A DNA stretch of 64,000 bases from Ehretia macrophylla (Eukaryota; Streptophyta; Magnoliopsida; Boraginales; Ehretiaceae): the NCBI GenBank assembly GCA_037974665.1, contig CM075773.1, positions 51,746,917 through 51,810,916 of the forward strand, given 5' to 3'. Positions 23,348 to 34,940 of the stretch are shown piece after piece; the stretch's first letter is position 1, and each line of letters starts with the position of its first letter. The notes below the pieces were generated by a model, which saw only the letters and a list, made by a program, of their open reading frames with translations, had not been told where the DNA came from and did no database searches. The position numbers and the translations under genes are program-made.

Positions 23348-23535
23348 TGAATTTTCAGTTTTAATTATTTTAATATTTAAAATTAAAATTTATTAATTTT
23401 ACCTATCGTTTGTTGTTTATAAAAATCAAATCCTATCCAATACTCTATAAATTTTTGTTATTGGACACTACCCTCATTCATACTTTCTTCAAACAAAAAA
23501 CAAAGGGAATCAGAGAAAGGAACTTACCTTCTCTT

Positions 23536-23967
23536 TAGGGCTCCATTTGTTTGTCGTAAAATAATTTACTTGTGTAAAATATTTTTCGCAGAAAGTGTTT
23601 TCCTGAAAAATAAAATATTTTACATGGCTCTGTTTGTTTGCCGTAAAATAATTTATTGATGTAAAATATTTTACTGAAAAATATTTTCTGGTGTTTGGAT
23701 GTACCATAAATTCGGTAAAATGTTTTCTTATCCCAAAGGACATGAAAACATTTTACATAATTTTGTACTAGCCGCAATTGTTGACCGGAAAATATTTTAC
23801 GGTTGACCAATTTTCCGGTGTTACCAAACACAGTAAAATTAAGAAAAAGTAGCCGCAATTTTTGACTGGAAAACATTTTACGGTTGACCAATTTTCCAGT
23901 GTTACCAAACACCGTAAAATCCGAAAAATATTTTCCCGTAAAATATTTTACAGCAAACAAACGGAGC
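23536..23967. mobile_element. MITE with GGGCTCC...GGAGCC termini, inserted in copy B
   Basis: The left end GGGCTCCATTTGTTTGTCGT and the right end (read inward) GGCTCCGTTTGTTTGCTGTA are inverted repeats, continuing as TAAAAT-rich arms. A second left-end-like unit (GGCTCTGTTTGTTTGCC) begins at 23626, and the right arm has two 70-bp units containing ATTTTACGGTTGACCAATTT. Copy A has the uninterrupted sequence CTTCTCTTTAAGAAGAGAAA at 18063-18082, while here CTTCTCTTTA and TAAAAGAAGAGAAA flank the element. A TA target duplication is likely. Confidence 0.8.
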
Positions 23968-24075
23968 CTAAAAGAAGAGAAATCATCCTCAATGAGTTTC
24001 GATAGCGGTGTTCCATTCATCCATTTCATGAAATATTTCTTTTTACTTCTGTAGTCAATCTTCAATAAGAAAGAT

Positions 24076-24705
24076 GCTAGTTTAACTTTTTTTTTTGGTA
24101 AATAGCGAATTACTCTTCTATGTTTTGTTAAAAATGTATAATACCTTCTTGTCTTTTAAAATTTAGTTGATTATCTCTTTGTACTTTGCTAAAAGTGCAC
24201 AATACCTCCATATTTTTATAAATTAGTTGTTTACCTCACTGTATTTTATAAAAGTAGCTAATTACTCCCTGTACTTTTTAAAAATTAGCGTTTTTGTTAG
24301 AAAATATAAGGGGGCAATCAATTATTTTTATAAAATACAAGGGGGTAATAAGCTACTTTTAGTAAAACACAGAGGGGTAATCAACTAATTTTTAAAATAT
24401 AAGGGGGTATTGTACACCTTTATCAAAACACATGGAGTAATCAGCTAATTTTTAAAACACAGGGGGTATTGTATATTTTTAACAAAACACAGGAGGGTAA
24501 TATGCTATTTACTTTTTTTTTTTGTTAATCTGAAAAATATATTCATTTTAATCCGTTCACGATATATAAATCAAATTAAACATTACCATTATAAAAACTT
24601 TTAATTCTTAAATCGGTCACGTCAACATCTCACGACCAACCCTAACAATTGGTGTGAACTAAAATTAGAGGATATAACTACCAGACCCAAGGGAAGCTAA
24701 TTTAA
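24076..24705 (-). mobile_element. Insertion flanked by GCTARTTTAACTT, poly(T) at left; possible retroposon
   Basis: GCTAGTTTAACTT (24074-24086) and GCTAATTTAACTT (24696-24708) flank the segment. Copy A has only a single related block (GAATTCAACTTTGCAGC) there. The left flank is followed by a T run, which would be the poly(A) tail of a minus-strand retroposon. The MITE at 24098-24512 lies inside it. Exact limits are uncertain and the two flanks differ at one base. Confidence 0.4.
24098..24512. mobile_element. Long-TIR foldback MITE (GTAAATAGC ends)
   Basis: The left end GTAAATAGCGAATTACTC pairs with the right end GGGTAATATGCTATTTAC. Both arms are built of degenerate tandem units (ACTTTTAGTAAAACACAGAG, TAATTTTTAAAATATAAGGG and their complements), so nearly the whole 415 bp can form one hairpin. 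No coding potential. Confidence 0.8.
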
Positions 24706-25062
24706 CTTTGTAGCACAGCAACTCAAAGGCCTGCAAAAATCACCTTGGATGTCGGAAATTTCTTCAAAACGGTTGGGACAACAGTTTTGTAACATGTCTC
24801 GGGTGGGTGCACCTAAGGAAGAAGTAAAATGTGTGGGTGAAATTAAAATGAGAGAAAGAGAAAATTAGGGTTGTAGGAATGGGGCCGAGATAAAAGAAAG
24901 AGAGAGATGGGATAAACTCGATGTGAGAAAAAATAAAAAGCTGACACATTTTGAACAACTACTAACGAAAACCAAAAAAAACAACTACATTGATATTTCT
25001 TGTCGTGATCCTTCCTTTTTAGTGTTTCATGACCCCACTTGATAAACAAAGTCCCAACTACT

Positions 25063-25400
25063 CGAATCATAAAAAGAAGATAAAATGGTTCAAATAATTT
25101 CTAACGTTTGTTTAATTTGTTGTTTTGATCTTTAATATTTCAAATTATATATTTTAGTTTCAAATATTTTATAATTGAGATACTGTTAGTTTAATATTAT
25201 ATTTTTGTTAAGTTTGTACTGTTAAACGTACATGAATAACATGTTATCTAATAATTGAAAGGTAAACCAGAAATATAATATTAGACTAACAGTGTTCTTA
25301 TTATAAAATATTTAAAATTAAAACATCTAATTTAAAATATTAAAAATCAAAATAACAAACCAGACAAACGTTAAAACGATTTTCTCCAAAAAGAAAAAAG
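25063..25400 (+). mobile_element. Inverted-repeat element with A-rich tail and 15-bp flanking duplication
   Basis: AAAGTCCCAACTACT is present exactly at 25048-25062 and 25401-25415. Between them, 25095-25150 (TAACGTTTGTTTAATTTGTT and onward) is inverted at 25325-25375. The 3' side ends in an A-rich run (CCAAAAAGAAAAAAG) just before the second duplicate. TIR-like arms suggest a MITE; the tail plus 15-bp duplication suggest retroposition. Confidence 0.7.
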
Positions 25401-25599
25401 AAAGTCCCAACTACTTATGTCAGTATCTCAGTATGTCACTCTCAAAATGACGCGTAGAACTTATTAAAAAAATATAAACTCTATAGTAAATACTAGTATG
25501 TCACTATCGCTGTTACCCTTATGAAAATCTTTTCCTAGTGGTGCTCGTCTTTTTATCTTTTCTATGTTTAAAAGTTGTGACAACTAATTGTTATGTATT

Positions 25600-25810
25600 T
25601 GATAGCACCAATGATTCTATATGTTTTATTAAAAATTTAATTTAATTTTATATATTTTAAAAGTTTCGATTTAATTTTATATATTTAGCTAAAAGTTTTA
25701 ATTTAGTCATATATATTTTAAAAGTCTCAATTTAATCTTATATATTTATCTAAAAGTCTCACTTTAATTCTATATATTTTTTAAAACTCTCAAATTAGTC
25801 TTAACTGTTA
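25600..25810. repeat. Degenerate tandem repeat, unit about 40 bp
   Basis: About five units of TTTTATATATTTTAAAAGTC followed by TYAATTTAATY. Non-coding. Confidence 0.6.
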
Positions 25811-26374
25811 AAATTAGGATTAACTTTAACAAAAAATTGGTCATGTAATTTTTATATGACCATAGTTAGAGGAAAAAAATTAAAAAATAACATGTGCAAA
25901 AGAAAAAAGTTCAATTAGGTATTGGATGTTTGTAAAAATATATATTCAAATAAAGTTGAAATTCAAAATGCGATTGCTGATTTATTTATATATATTTATA
26001 TATCTTATATTAGCGCATGAGATTATTTTAGCTTACATAGAGTTGTGTTAAGAATAAATTAGTCTTTTAGCATAAAAAGACAAAAGAATACAACCCTATA
26101 GATTGGATTCCATCTCCAACTAGCAAAAAAAAAAAAAATATATATATATATATATATCCCCACACACAACACAACCAAGAGCACTATGCAACCTACCAAA
26201 ATACAAAACAATACAAAGCTCACATTGAATTTCATGCCCCTACTAAACAAAAAGAAATAAAAGATGACATTCCTACCAGGCAAAAAAAGAAAGACAAGAT
26301 AAAAGAAGGGAAAGATGTCATGCCTACCACAGGCAGAAGCTCTCAACATTCTCAAGAAAAAAAAAAAATCAATC

Positions 26375-26525
26375 TCACATCTTCACCAACGAAGCTATGC
26401 ACACGACAATTGGAAGAACTCCATTCACCAAGTTTATCTGATAAAAGAATAACCATCTCAAGATCGGCACAGGCATGAGAGCAGACGATTGTGGCGGCGT
26501 CTTACCTGATTCATTTTCTTCATTA
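26375..26525 (-). pseudogene. Exon-like remnant cut by a MITE, family not recognised
   Basis: Next to the M1 element the minus strand reads NEENESGKTPPQSSALMPVP, ILRWLFFYQINLVNGVLPIV, VCIASLVKM and a stop. The frame is blocked upstream by a stop inside the MITE at 26526. It has a hydrophobic segment and a plausible composition but no domain I recognise. It could be a truncated last exon, or chance. Confidence 0.25.
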
Positions 26526-26944
26526 GGTGAAGTGTATCAGACCCCCTTGTACTTTGGTGAAAATGCACAACACTCCTTTATAATTTAAAAACTCACTGAG
26601 TTAGTCCTTGTTATTTTTCAAAAGTGCACAGCACCACCTTACAATTAAAAAATCCGTTAAATTTAACGGAGAGTGTACTTCACACGCGTTAAGTGAGATT
26701 TTTTTTTATTTTTAACGAATTTATTCATTAAATAATTATATGAATTGACCAAATTACCATTTTTTTTTGCCTAAACAAAAGAGGAAATGACAAAAGAGAG
26801 GAATAAAAAAAATGAGGGTATTTAAGTCTTTTTTACAAAATCTGTTAAATATGACGGATTTTATAACTGTAGGGGGTGTTGTGCATTTTTAAAAAATATA
26901 AAGACTAGTTCAGGGAGTTTTTGAACTATAGAGGGGTGTTGTAT
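26526..26944. mobile_element. Long-TIR MITE, family M1, inverted and truncated copy
   Basis: Starts GGTGAAGTGTATCAGACCCC, the same end as 19884 read inward. Its centre (ACTTCACACGCGTTAAGTGA, GCCTAAACAAAAGAGGAAAT) is the reverse complement of the centre of the 19420-19884 copy. The far end stops at GGGGTGTTGTA, so about 40 bp of the terminal arm is missing. Confidence 0.8.
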
Positions 26945-27214
26945 ATGAATTTTTATTCATTTTATTTTCAGACTTATTTTGATATTTGGATTGATTTTCT
27001 TTCTAGATCTTCTAACCTGTTTTGCTATTCAAACTATTTTTTATTTTTTTGTTCTTTTAAAATATATGGTTTCGGATTTGGATACTTGCGTTTTTTTTTT
27101 TTTCTTTTTTATACTTATCGAGTTCAGTTTTGGTTAAGGATTTTCAAACTGTCGAATTTTGATCAATTTCAGTTTCGAATATCCCAGCTTATAAACGACC
27201 CGCTCCAATCCCTA

Positions 27215-28150
27215 CAAATTTTGATAAAGTTGAATACAATGTTAACAAGGAACGTATTTGGCAAAGTGGTAAACTGTAACTCTTCTATTTCTAACTTGTA
27301 CTTGAAATGTGCCTTAATCTTTTGAGTGTGGTTAACTAATAGTGTCTCCCACTTAGGAAAAACAATCGGAAGCGTGCTTATTTCCAAAGTCGTCTCAAAT
27401 AATTTGGAGGTTTTGAACGATCATTTAAATAAGGATTTTAATAATTAAGTTGTTTTTTAATAAAAAAAACTCTAAATTTTTTACTAAAATAATCACTACA
27501 AATAAAAAAAAAACACCAAAATTAAAATTACAAAATAACATAATATTACAAGTTAATAAAAAGATAGAGTCACAACCAATTATTTAAAAAAAATTAATTT
27601 TTTTTAATTGAGACCAATGGGGCTTTACAATCCCAACCAATTTATTGATAAAACGAGCAAGTCTTCGAACTCTAAAGTTCTCTTGGTTTCAATTAAAAGA
27701 TACTAATTTAAAATAAATTTTTATTTTAAAATAAAAATATTTTTTTAAAAAAAAATTGGGGCCCTTGAGATAAAGGGGACTTGGGCCCAAGCTCCCTTAG
27801 CCCATGGCTTGAGCCGGCCATGATTATTTATAATAAATTGTGTATAGTTGATCAGCTTGGATAATGCAGTCTTTGAGTGGGCCCCTGCCACCAGTAAATG
27901 ACGACTTCACAATTAAGATGTATATTCGTATAGTAAGACAGGTTAGATTGATATAATAAAAAAATTTAATATAATTATTTTTTTAAACAAATAAAACAAT
28001 TTTAAATTGAGGATATGCAACCGCCTGCCACTATGTATGGCTAGTGGATTAAGTCTAAGGATTAACCCTTCCGCATGGCCGGCTCAGAGATGAAGGATCA
28101 TCCACCAAGTGACCCAGTGGAGTATTGCTCCACAAACATCAATTTTCTCT
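27215..28150 (+). repeat. Dispersed repeat R, copy 8, split by a hAT-like element
   Basis: 27219-27386 carries GTTGAATACAATGTTAACAA, GAACGTATTTGGCAAAGTGG, ACTTGTACTTGAAATGTG and GTCTCCCACTTAGGAAAAAC. R then continues at 27823 with ATTATTTATAATAAATTGTG, and more divergently at 28030-28150 with CAGAGATGAAGGATCATCCACC and TGCTCCACAAACATC. The break coincides with the hAT-like element. Confidence 0.55.
27387..27822. mobile_element. Non-autonomous hAT-like element in R
   Basis: The right end, read inward, is CATGGCCGGCTCAAGCC followed by GGGCCCAAG and GGGGCCC, a pattern known from hAT ends (GGCCGGCTC...GGGGCCC). The left end AAAGTCGTCTCAAATAATTT is a degenerate match. Flanks CTTATTTC and ATTATTTA are compatible with an 8-bp target duplication in R (consensus GCTTATTAATAAT). 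The interior is A/T-rich without an ORF. Confidence 0.5.
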
Positions 28151-28654
28151 TTTCTTCTAATTTTAGTGTTTGCTTATTGATATGGGTAATTTCTTGAGCC
28201 CTAAGTGTAAAATAGCTGACCACGTTAAATGCACAAAGGAACTAATAGGAAGAGCATGAGAGTATCACACTACTTTGTCCAACCATAATGAACCTGATTG
28301 ACTTCGACGATACTAAATAGATCGACCTCATGCTCTTTTAGTTGACGTGTTATTTTTAAAAGGTCTTTTTAGATCTTCAGGATCCATTATATATTTTCAA
28401 AGAATTTATACCTAATAGTATAAATAGCACACCAATAATTAAAAAAAAAAAGATAGTTCATTCTTTGCTTAAAATAGTTATTCTTTAAAATTCTTAATTC
28501 TTATTGCTTTTGTACTTAGACCCATTAACTGACTTGATCGTGAGAGGAGATTTCCAGAAACCAGAGGTCTCCAGAAAGCACCACAAGAGGCAATTTTATT
28601 TTGCAGGTCGCGTACTCAGCTCGAATAACGGATTTCTATCTTGATACGTATCCC

Positions 28655-28930
28655 ATTAAAGCAAAAGCAGAAAAAATTGTATGTCTTTAAGAGAAATACT
28701 ATAGGTTACTTATTTTTCTAATTTAAACACTTCTGATTTCTCCGTTGTTCTCATTTGATTTAGACAAGCTCCATTGCTAAACATGGAAAATTTTGAACTT
28801 TTGATTGTGCAAATTGCTTAGCCAATATTGGTTTAACGTATCCGCTTGGAAGAGACTTGAAAGCATTCCTACGGCTTTGGGGCCTCTATTGGATAGTGAC
28901 ATGATAGGCGAAAAATTATAGGATAATTGG
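28655..28930. repeat. Local duplication, copy B, last block
   Basis: 28657-28800 matches 18765-18910 (CATTAAAGCAAAAGCAGAAA, ATTGCTAAACATGGAAAATT). The text then continues to CTATTGGATAGTGACATGAT, which matches 18921-18936 across an extra 100 bp. This is the right boundary of the expanded copy that starts near 21905. Confidence 0.65.
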
Positions 28931-30956
28931 TGAATAATTTCTCCCTATAATAATAATAATAATAAAGTTCCGTCCTTGAAGTAAAAATCATATAAACATA
29001 ACCAATAGACAAACAATACACAGGCATACTAGTTGAATATGTTTACAAGATTAGAACCCAGAAAAATATCAAGGAGGTTACAAGAATACAATAATCACAA
29101 TAAGTTTTTCAATTCACTCGATTTGATATGTTTTTGTCTAAGGTAAACTCCAGCAACTAGCCCTACATAGAGTTTCGTTTCCATTTACCCACAACGGAAG
29201 TAGGATGTATTTAAAATTTTTGTTTAATGTGAGTTAATATTACATAATTTAACACTTATATATAAAAAAAAATAGTGAGAACTAAATTAATTTTTTTTGA
29301 AATAAAATACTTTCAAAATACACACATTTTTTTTAAAAGTTCAAAATGAACAGGGTCCGCAGCCCTGGCTCATCATAGAATATTTCCGCCCATGGAAGAG
29401 CCACCCCAACCAAGCAAGTGACGACATTACAAAAATTGGTTCTTCTATTTAATCTGCACTCCATTCACCCTCCTTAATTGAACAACAATCTATTTTTTTT
29501 TATTAGTATTATCTTTATAGTTTCCACGCCCATGCCAAGCCTAAAATCTACAAAACAACGAAACGGAACGACGGGGGTTATTTCTCACATATCTCCTCAC
29601 GCAAGAGAATTAATAAGTTGGCTCGAAGGTAAAATTAGTAGGCAATGACAAATTGGGCAATAGGATGAATGAGTTACCTTTTAGTTGTCTTCCATGTGCT
29701 ATTTATAGTACTGCTAAATGATCTTTTTCCGTGGTCCCCACTAGTCCTCATGCACCACTCTCGTGCCACATGTCTAGGTGGAGAATGTTCTTTTTGTTCT
29801 CATAGGGTATTTTGGTAATTACATAATTCCATTGTTTTATGTCATTATCATTTATAGTTTTAAAATTTAGATTTTTATATTATGAACTTGTTGTAATATA
29901 CCTTTTTTCTCACATAGAAAAATCACAAAATTAAAAACCACCACATAAACTTCTCTTAGGACCAATTGATTTTAAAATGAAATTTCATGATTCTTATATG
30001 GTATAAAGAGGTGGGTCCATAATTCAGTTATATTCATCCACGTGTGATTCAATGTTAGTTTTAAGTTCTCAATTCTTGTCAAGCAACACGTAAAAGTGAT
30101 TTTCGAATATACATTCTTCTTACATAGAAAAGTATAAACTCAAGACCCCATATAACGAAAGCGTACTTACATAACAAAAACCAACGAAGCAACCTCACAA
30201 AAATTTCATTAACACTCCAATTAACATAAAATCAAATTCATCAGCCCCTTAAATCTATGGGCCTTTGTTTTCAATTTAGCAATCGAAACATTTTTTTCAA
30301 TGTAGATCGGGTGATATTTTGAGTCAATTTACGTATACATTAAGCTAATGTACTCATACGACTCGTAGAGATCATCCAAGAGCATTGAAAACAATGATAG
30401 GCTTTAACCAAAAAAAAAAAAAAACAATGATAGGAGAAATAAGATTTTGAGAGCTCAAAATACAATTTTGATTTCTAACCAGCCAAATTAGTTAATAGTT
30501 GTTCTTTTTTTTGGTCAAGTAAATTATATTAATTGAACGAAAGAGGTACAGATTTAGCCGTTCTCCATTAGGTGTACATCAGAATTTAAAAGTTGATACA
30601 ACCGTGGCGGGATATTAGTTAATAGTTTCTATAAAAAGAAACACTTAGCTACCTTTCGTTGGGCTGGGCCCGTGGGTCGTCTATAGGATGTGGATCAGAA
30701 GCTGTGTTTTCTTGAGACGTCCTTATGCTAAGTTAAAAAGATAAAAAAGAAGGAAAAAGTTATCTTGGGCTCGATCCAAGGCCCGTCAGTACGACTGGGC
30801 CAAGAAACTACAGCTCAACGTTTTATTTATTTCAAGCCGAAGAATTGAAAATCCTTTAACTTGCCTCTCATCATCAAAAAAGATAAACCTCAGCTTCATG
30901 AACCAAATTGTTGATCAACTTTTAGGTAATTTTTCTTACTTTTCACTATAATATTA

Positions 30957-31008
<52 letters not shown>

Positions 31009-31520
31009 CTGTGGCGAAATTTGGGTTTGCTTGGTTGCATAGGCCAAAAAAGTTTAGAGTAATTGCAAACTTTTGACTGTCTCATAGCTATTTTTAAATC
31101 TTTCTTGAATAGCTACATAGGTTTGGGAAAAGATGACTTAGTTATGACCTGCTAAATCTGGTATTTCCAGCCTAGTATTTGGTCGAAGTGTTAGGATCCT
31201 CTCCTAGCGTCGATGAGGTGAGTTACTATTTGATCGAGCGGTTACAATTCGCTTATTTTTAAAGTTTTTTCGAGGTGATACTAAGTTGTTTTAATATACC
31301 GTACTATACTTTTTGTTACAAATTAAATTTACTGACTTCTTGTTCTAAGTATGTACCAAGATAAATATTTACTTTTCCCAGTTAAAAATCTCACCACTTT
31401 TAAGTATACACTATATAAAATGCTATTAAGTGGAGGCTAACTATCCATTAAAGGTTAAAACTCCAAAAGTAACAAACGACCCTATAACTATTCTCACAAT
31501 ACTTAAAATAAAATATATTT
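28931..31520. other. Intergenic stretch
   Basis: No gene supported. It holds a TA/T-run at 30962-31009 and scattered A/T tracts. Two GC-richer islands (30655-30690 and 30765-30810) contain TGGGCC(C) motifs, which are common plant promoter elements, but no gene start follows. Confidence 0.5.
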
Positions 31521-33411
31521 GAGAATGTCACGTCCTCAATTTGTCAATCTAAATTTAGGAATGAGACTGTCGCGAACTTAATCAGATAAATCTTCCTAAA
31601 CTTGCAAGGCTCTAACCACAAATAAGATTAGTAATAATCCTCATAAAATTACAACAACTAAACTCAAGGCAACTAAACACCAAATTAAAGTAACTTTTAC
31701 ATAGCCATATAAATCTTCAAAACCCCCATATCTTCAATGCGGAAAACTAAATAACCAAAATCAAAATAACAGATGGTCATATTCCTAGCTAGTCAATATA
31801 ATAACCGTAGTCAACTAAGTCCGTCGAAATACTAGAAGTTCTCAACGTTCTCTTTGTCACTAGGTTGTCATTTCTATCTCACGATCTAGAACAAATGAGT
31901 AATTTTTTATTTGCAAAAGTTAAAAAAAAAAAGAATGAGTATAAGACTCAGTAAGTAGTAAAGATTCCAAAAAGTAAAATGTGACCAAAGTGTGTATCTT
32001 AAATATGATTACAATACCAAATAATTAAACAATTTACTTAAAAATAATAAGGACACTATAGGTCAGGAAAATTAATGTCAAAATATCGAACAATGAAACA
32101 ATATGCGTTTGAAAACTGAAAGGACAATAAACATCATAAATTTAATGTCAGAACCAAAAACGAATCAATTGCATGCTTAAAAAAAAAAAAATACTCATAA
32201 CTACGTGTTTATGCTTTTGTGTCAGACACTGTGATCCAACATAGATAATTACACTTGAACAAAAATAGTGAATGAGTCGTCATTTCATCCTTTGGAACTA
32301 TTAAACCATATTCCTTATGCAAAATAATTTAATCCAAACAAATTATCATTGCGGTCATACCATAGGAAATGATAAAATATTATCGATAGGAATAATAAAC
32401 CAATATCAATAGAAACAGTAGCAACAATATTACAATCAATACAGTTATTAGGCTGTGGCTGCTATTAACCCAATAGCTAAGATCCAGTATGGTGATTTAA
32501 GCCAACCAATCACCGAAGGCGAAAAGGAATCCCAAATGATAATGCACTATCCAATAATAATACAATACAGTAACCGACATATAATTTTTGCCATAGGCCC
32601 AGTATTTCACAGCCTCAATACAGTAATAATTCCTTTTTAAAATAAAAAAGGATTTCTTTCAAATAACAAAAGGCACACTTAAACGAAATCATAACTTTTA
32701 CGAAACTCTTTTAAGTTCCAAGCGTATTTTTAGTTACATGTTCAGTATCTATGTGCAAAATACCGTTATTTTCAAACCCAAAAATTTTCGAGTAAAATAA
32801 GCAATCATGACAAACAAGATTTTCAAAATTCTATGCAATTTATATACCTATATATATGACAAAATCAAAGCTTTTGATAAAATGAATTTTAAACAACTTA
32901 TAAGGGACTATATTTTCAAGGAGGACATCACCATTTACCTTAACTGAAGGCAAAGCATGCAAAAGTTTAAGATTCTAATATTGATGAAACTTATAATTTG
33001 AGATTTCTAAACCTTTCAAACGAAATACTTAATGATAATCCATTAAAAGATATCCAAATTAAAACACAGTATATATGAAAAATCCTCAATTCATTTTATG
33101 TTCTACCTCTTCTCTTATTTTCGATGAAGGTACGTAGTACTTAAAGTTAAAGACTATAACTTTTTGGGTAGAAAAGAAAAAGAGTTCTGTTTCAATTTTT
33201 TTTTTCTCTCTGTTGACTGAACGTTTCCTTTTGTTTTTTTTTTTTTTCGTTCACTTTTATTTGCCAAATATCATAACCACTTCCCTTTATTTTAGCCTCT
33301 AGTTAGCAGTTAGAAACCCATTCAACAAGGTAATTAACCCCACAAAGCCAATAGGAAGTTAATGGATATCATGGCCTAAAATTAAGGTTATTTACGGGTC
33401 ATTACAGAGAA
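31521..33411. mobile_element. Solo LTR, 1881 bp, with perfect 5-bp target duplication
   Basis: The LTR proper is 31526-33406. It starts TGTCACGTCCTC and ends GGGTCATTACA, so it has TG...CA termini. It is flanked by GAGAA at 31521-31525 and GAGAA at 33407-33411. No primer-binding site, polypurine tract or gag-pol frame lies on either side, so it is a solo LTR left by recombination. Read on the minus strand it starts TGTAATGACCCG, a form seen in many plant Gypsy-type LTRs, so the element may be oriented minus. No ORF of note inside. Confidence 0.85.
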
Positions 33412-33471
33412 TCTCTTTTAAAAAAGCATGTCAAGTCAAACGTAAACGTTCAATTTGAAAAGATGAAAGTA

Positions 33472-34031
33472 CAGTAGAATCTCTTTAAATTAATACTCAA
33501 TAAATTAATAATCTCTTTTAAATAATAAAAAGATATAGTCTCGATTTGGGACCAATGGAAAAAAGTAATAAATTTGATAAAATTATAAGATAATATATTT
33601 AAAATATTTTCTTTGTATTTTGTCGACCCAAATATTTTATAAATTAATAATTAGCTAAAAAGTACATAATAATTGACTATGAAATTTTCTCAAAATATGA
33701 ATCAAAAGTAGCTTGTCTTTTGTTGAACTTCAAATTTAGCTGAATCTCATTTTTAATTATGTGCAATGCGTCTAAAAGTTCTAATCCTACTAAATTAGAT
33801 TTTTATGTTCTATTCACATTACACTTTTCTTCTTGTCTTTTTAAATTAACTTGAAAAAATACAAGTATATTTTTAAAAAAGATACTATAAATATAAAATA
33901 TTTACTATTAAGCTAAAAAAAACCAAATATCTCAATATATTAATAATTATTAATTTATCGATAAATTAATATCTTGCTAAATTAATAGAATTTAACGGTT
34001 CCAACGCTATTAATTTAAAAAAGTTATACTG
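33472..34031. mobile_element. Stowaway/mariner-like MITE with TA duplication
   Basis: The left end CAGTAGAATCTCTTTAAATT pairs with the right end, read inward, CAGTATAACTTTTTTAAATT. Both ends are flanked by TA (33470-33471 and 34032-34033). The interior repeats AATTAATA and AAATATTTTATAAATTAATA motifs. The TA target and short inverted ends fit Tc1/mariner-derived MITEs. No ORF. Confidence 0.75.
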
Positions 34032-34810
34032 TATAACAGAAAACTTGAAAAAAAGAAGAAGAGAAGAATCCCATTGTATGTTATGTCATATGATCACTTT
34101 TTTCAAAGTTAATAGCTAGATATGCAAAAATATACTATTTCTCATGAACTCTTTTACTCGACCAAAAATTTTTTTTTAGAAAAGGAGCTCTTTTAGTTGC
34201 TAATTGGTAGGTTTTTGGTTCCCTTGTTAAACGAGATAGATTGAACATGCTAAACTTGATTAACAGTTTATTTGCTAAGCAAACTTGATTATCAATTGTG
34301 CCAATCAGATGGACCCGTCTTATTTTTATTTTTGCTTGGTAAACAAGAATATGTATCAATTTCCAAAAACATTTACAGTAAATGCACCCATAAAGATGCA
34401 ATTACCATTTACACAAGTATATTTACATCAACGTTCTACGCTTGAAAAATGGGCCTTTTATTTTTTATTTTTTGTAATCTAGACACAACAATGTTCAACC
34501 TAACTTGCAAATTTCATGTTATAAAGAATTTTGTCTCCTTTTCATTATTGTTTAAATAGGGTGCCTATAAAATAAGCTAATTATATATTACAAGTTCTAC
34601 ATGGTAGATTTTTCAAGCATTATTAGTGGTTCAATTACATATATGTAGAGACTCAAAAGAAAAAGAACAGTGACATGAACACTGCAAGAACTTGATTTGC
34701 TTGTTGCATGGTGATGATAGTAATATTTGTTGTGTGAAATGGTTGCTGGAATACAAGTATAGTCTATGGACAAGTGACTTTTTTCCATTTAAGAAACCAA
34801 GTGGACCATA

Positions 34811-34940
34811 TTCCATCTTCATGATAATGCCCACAAGCAATTTTAGTTACAATTTCCCTTTTTCATGATAATACCAACATGCAATTCTAGCTACCAATTT
34901 CCATTTTCATGACAATGCCAACAAGCAATTTTATCTTGAT
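34811..34940. repeat. Tandem repeat, three units of about 55 bp
   Basis: Three copies of TTCATGAYAATRCCMACAWG followed by CAATTYTAGYTACMAATTTCC. Confidence 0.75.

Noticed and set aside
34597-34840. Small minus-strand frames with hydrophobic stretches, considered as a secreted peptide
   Set aside because: No signal peptide order, no family match; two frames overlap with neither favoured.
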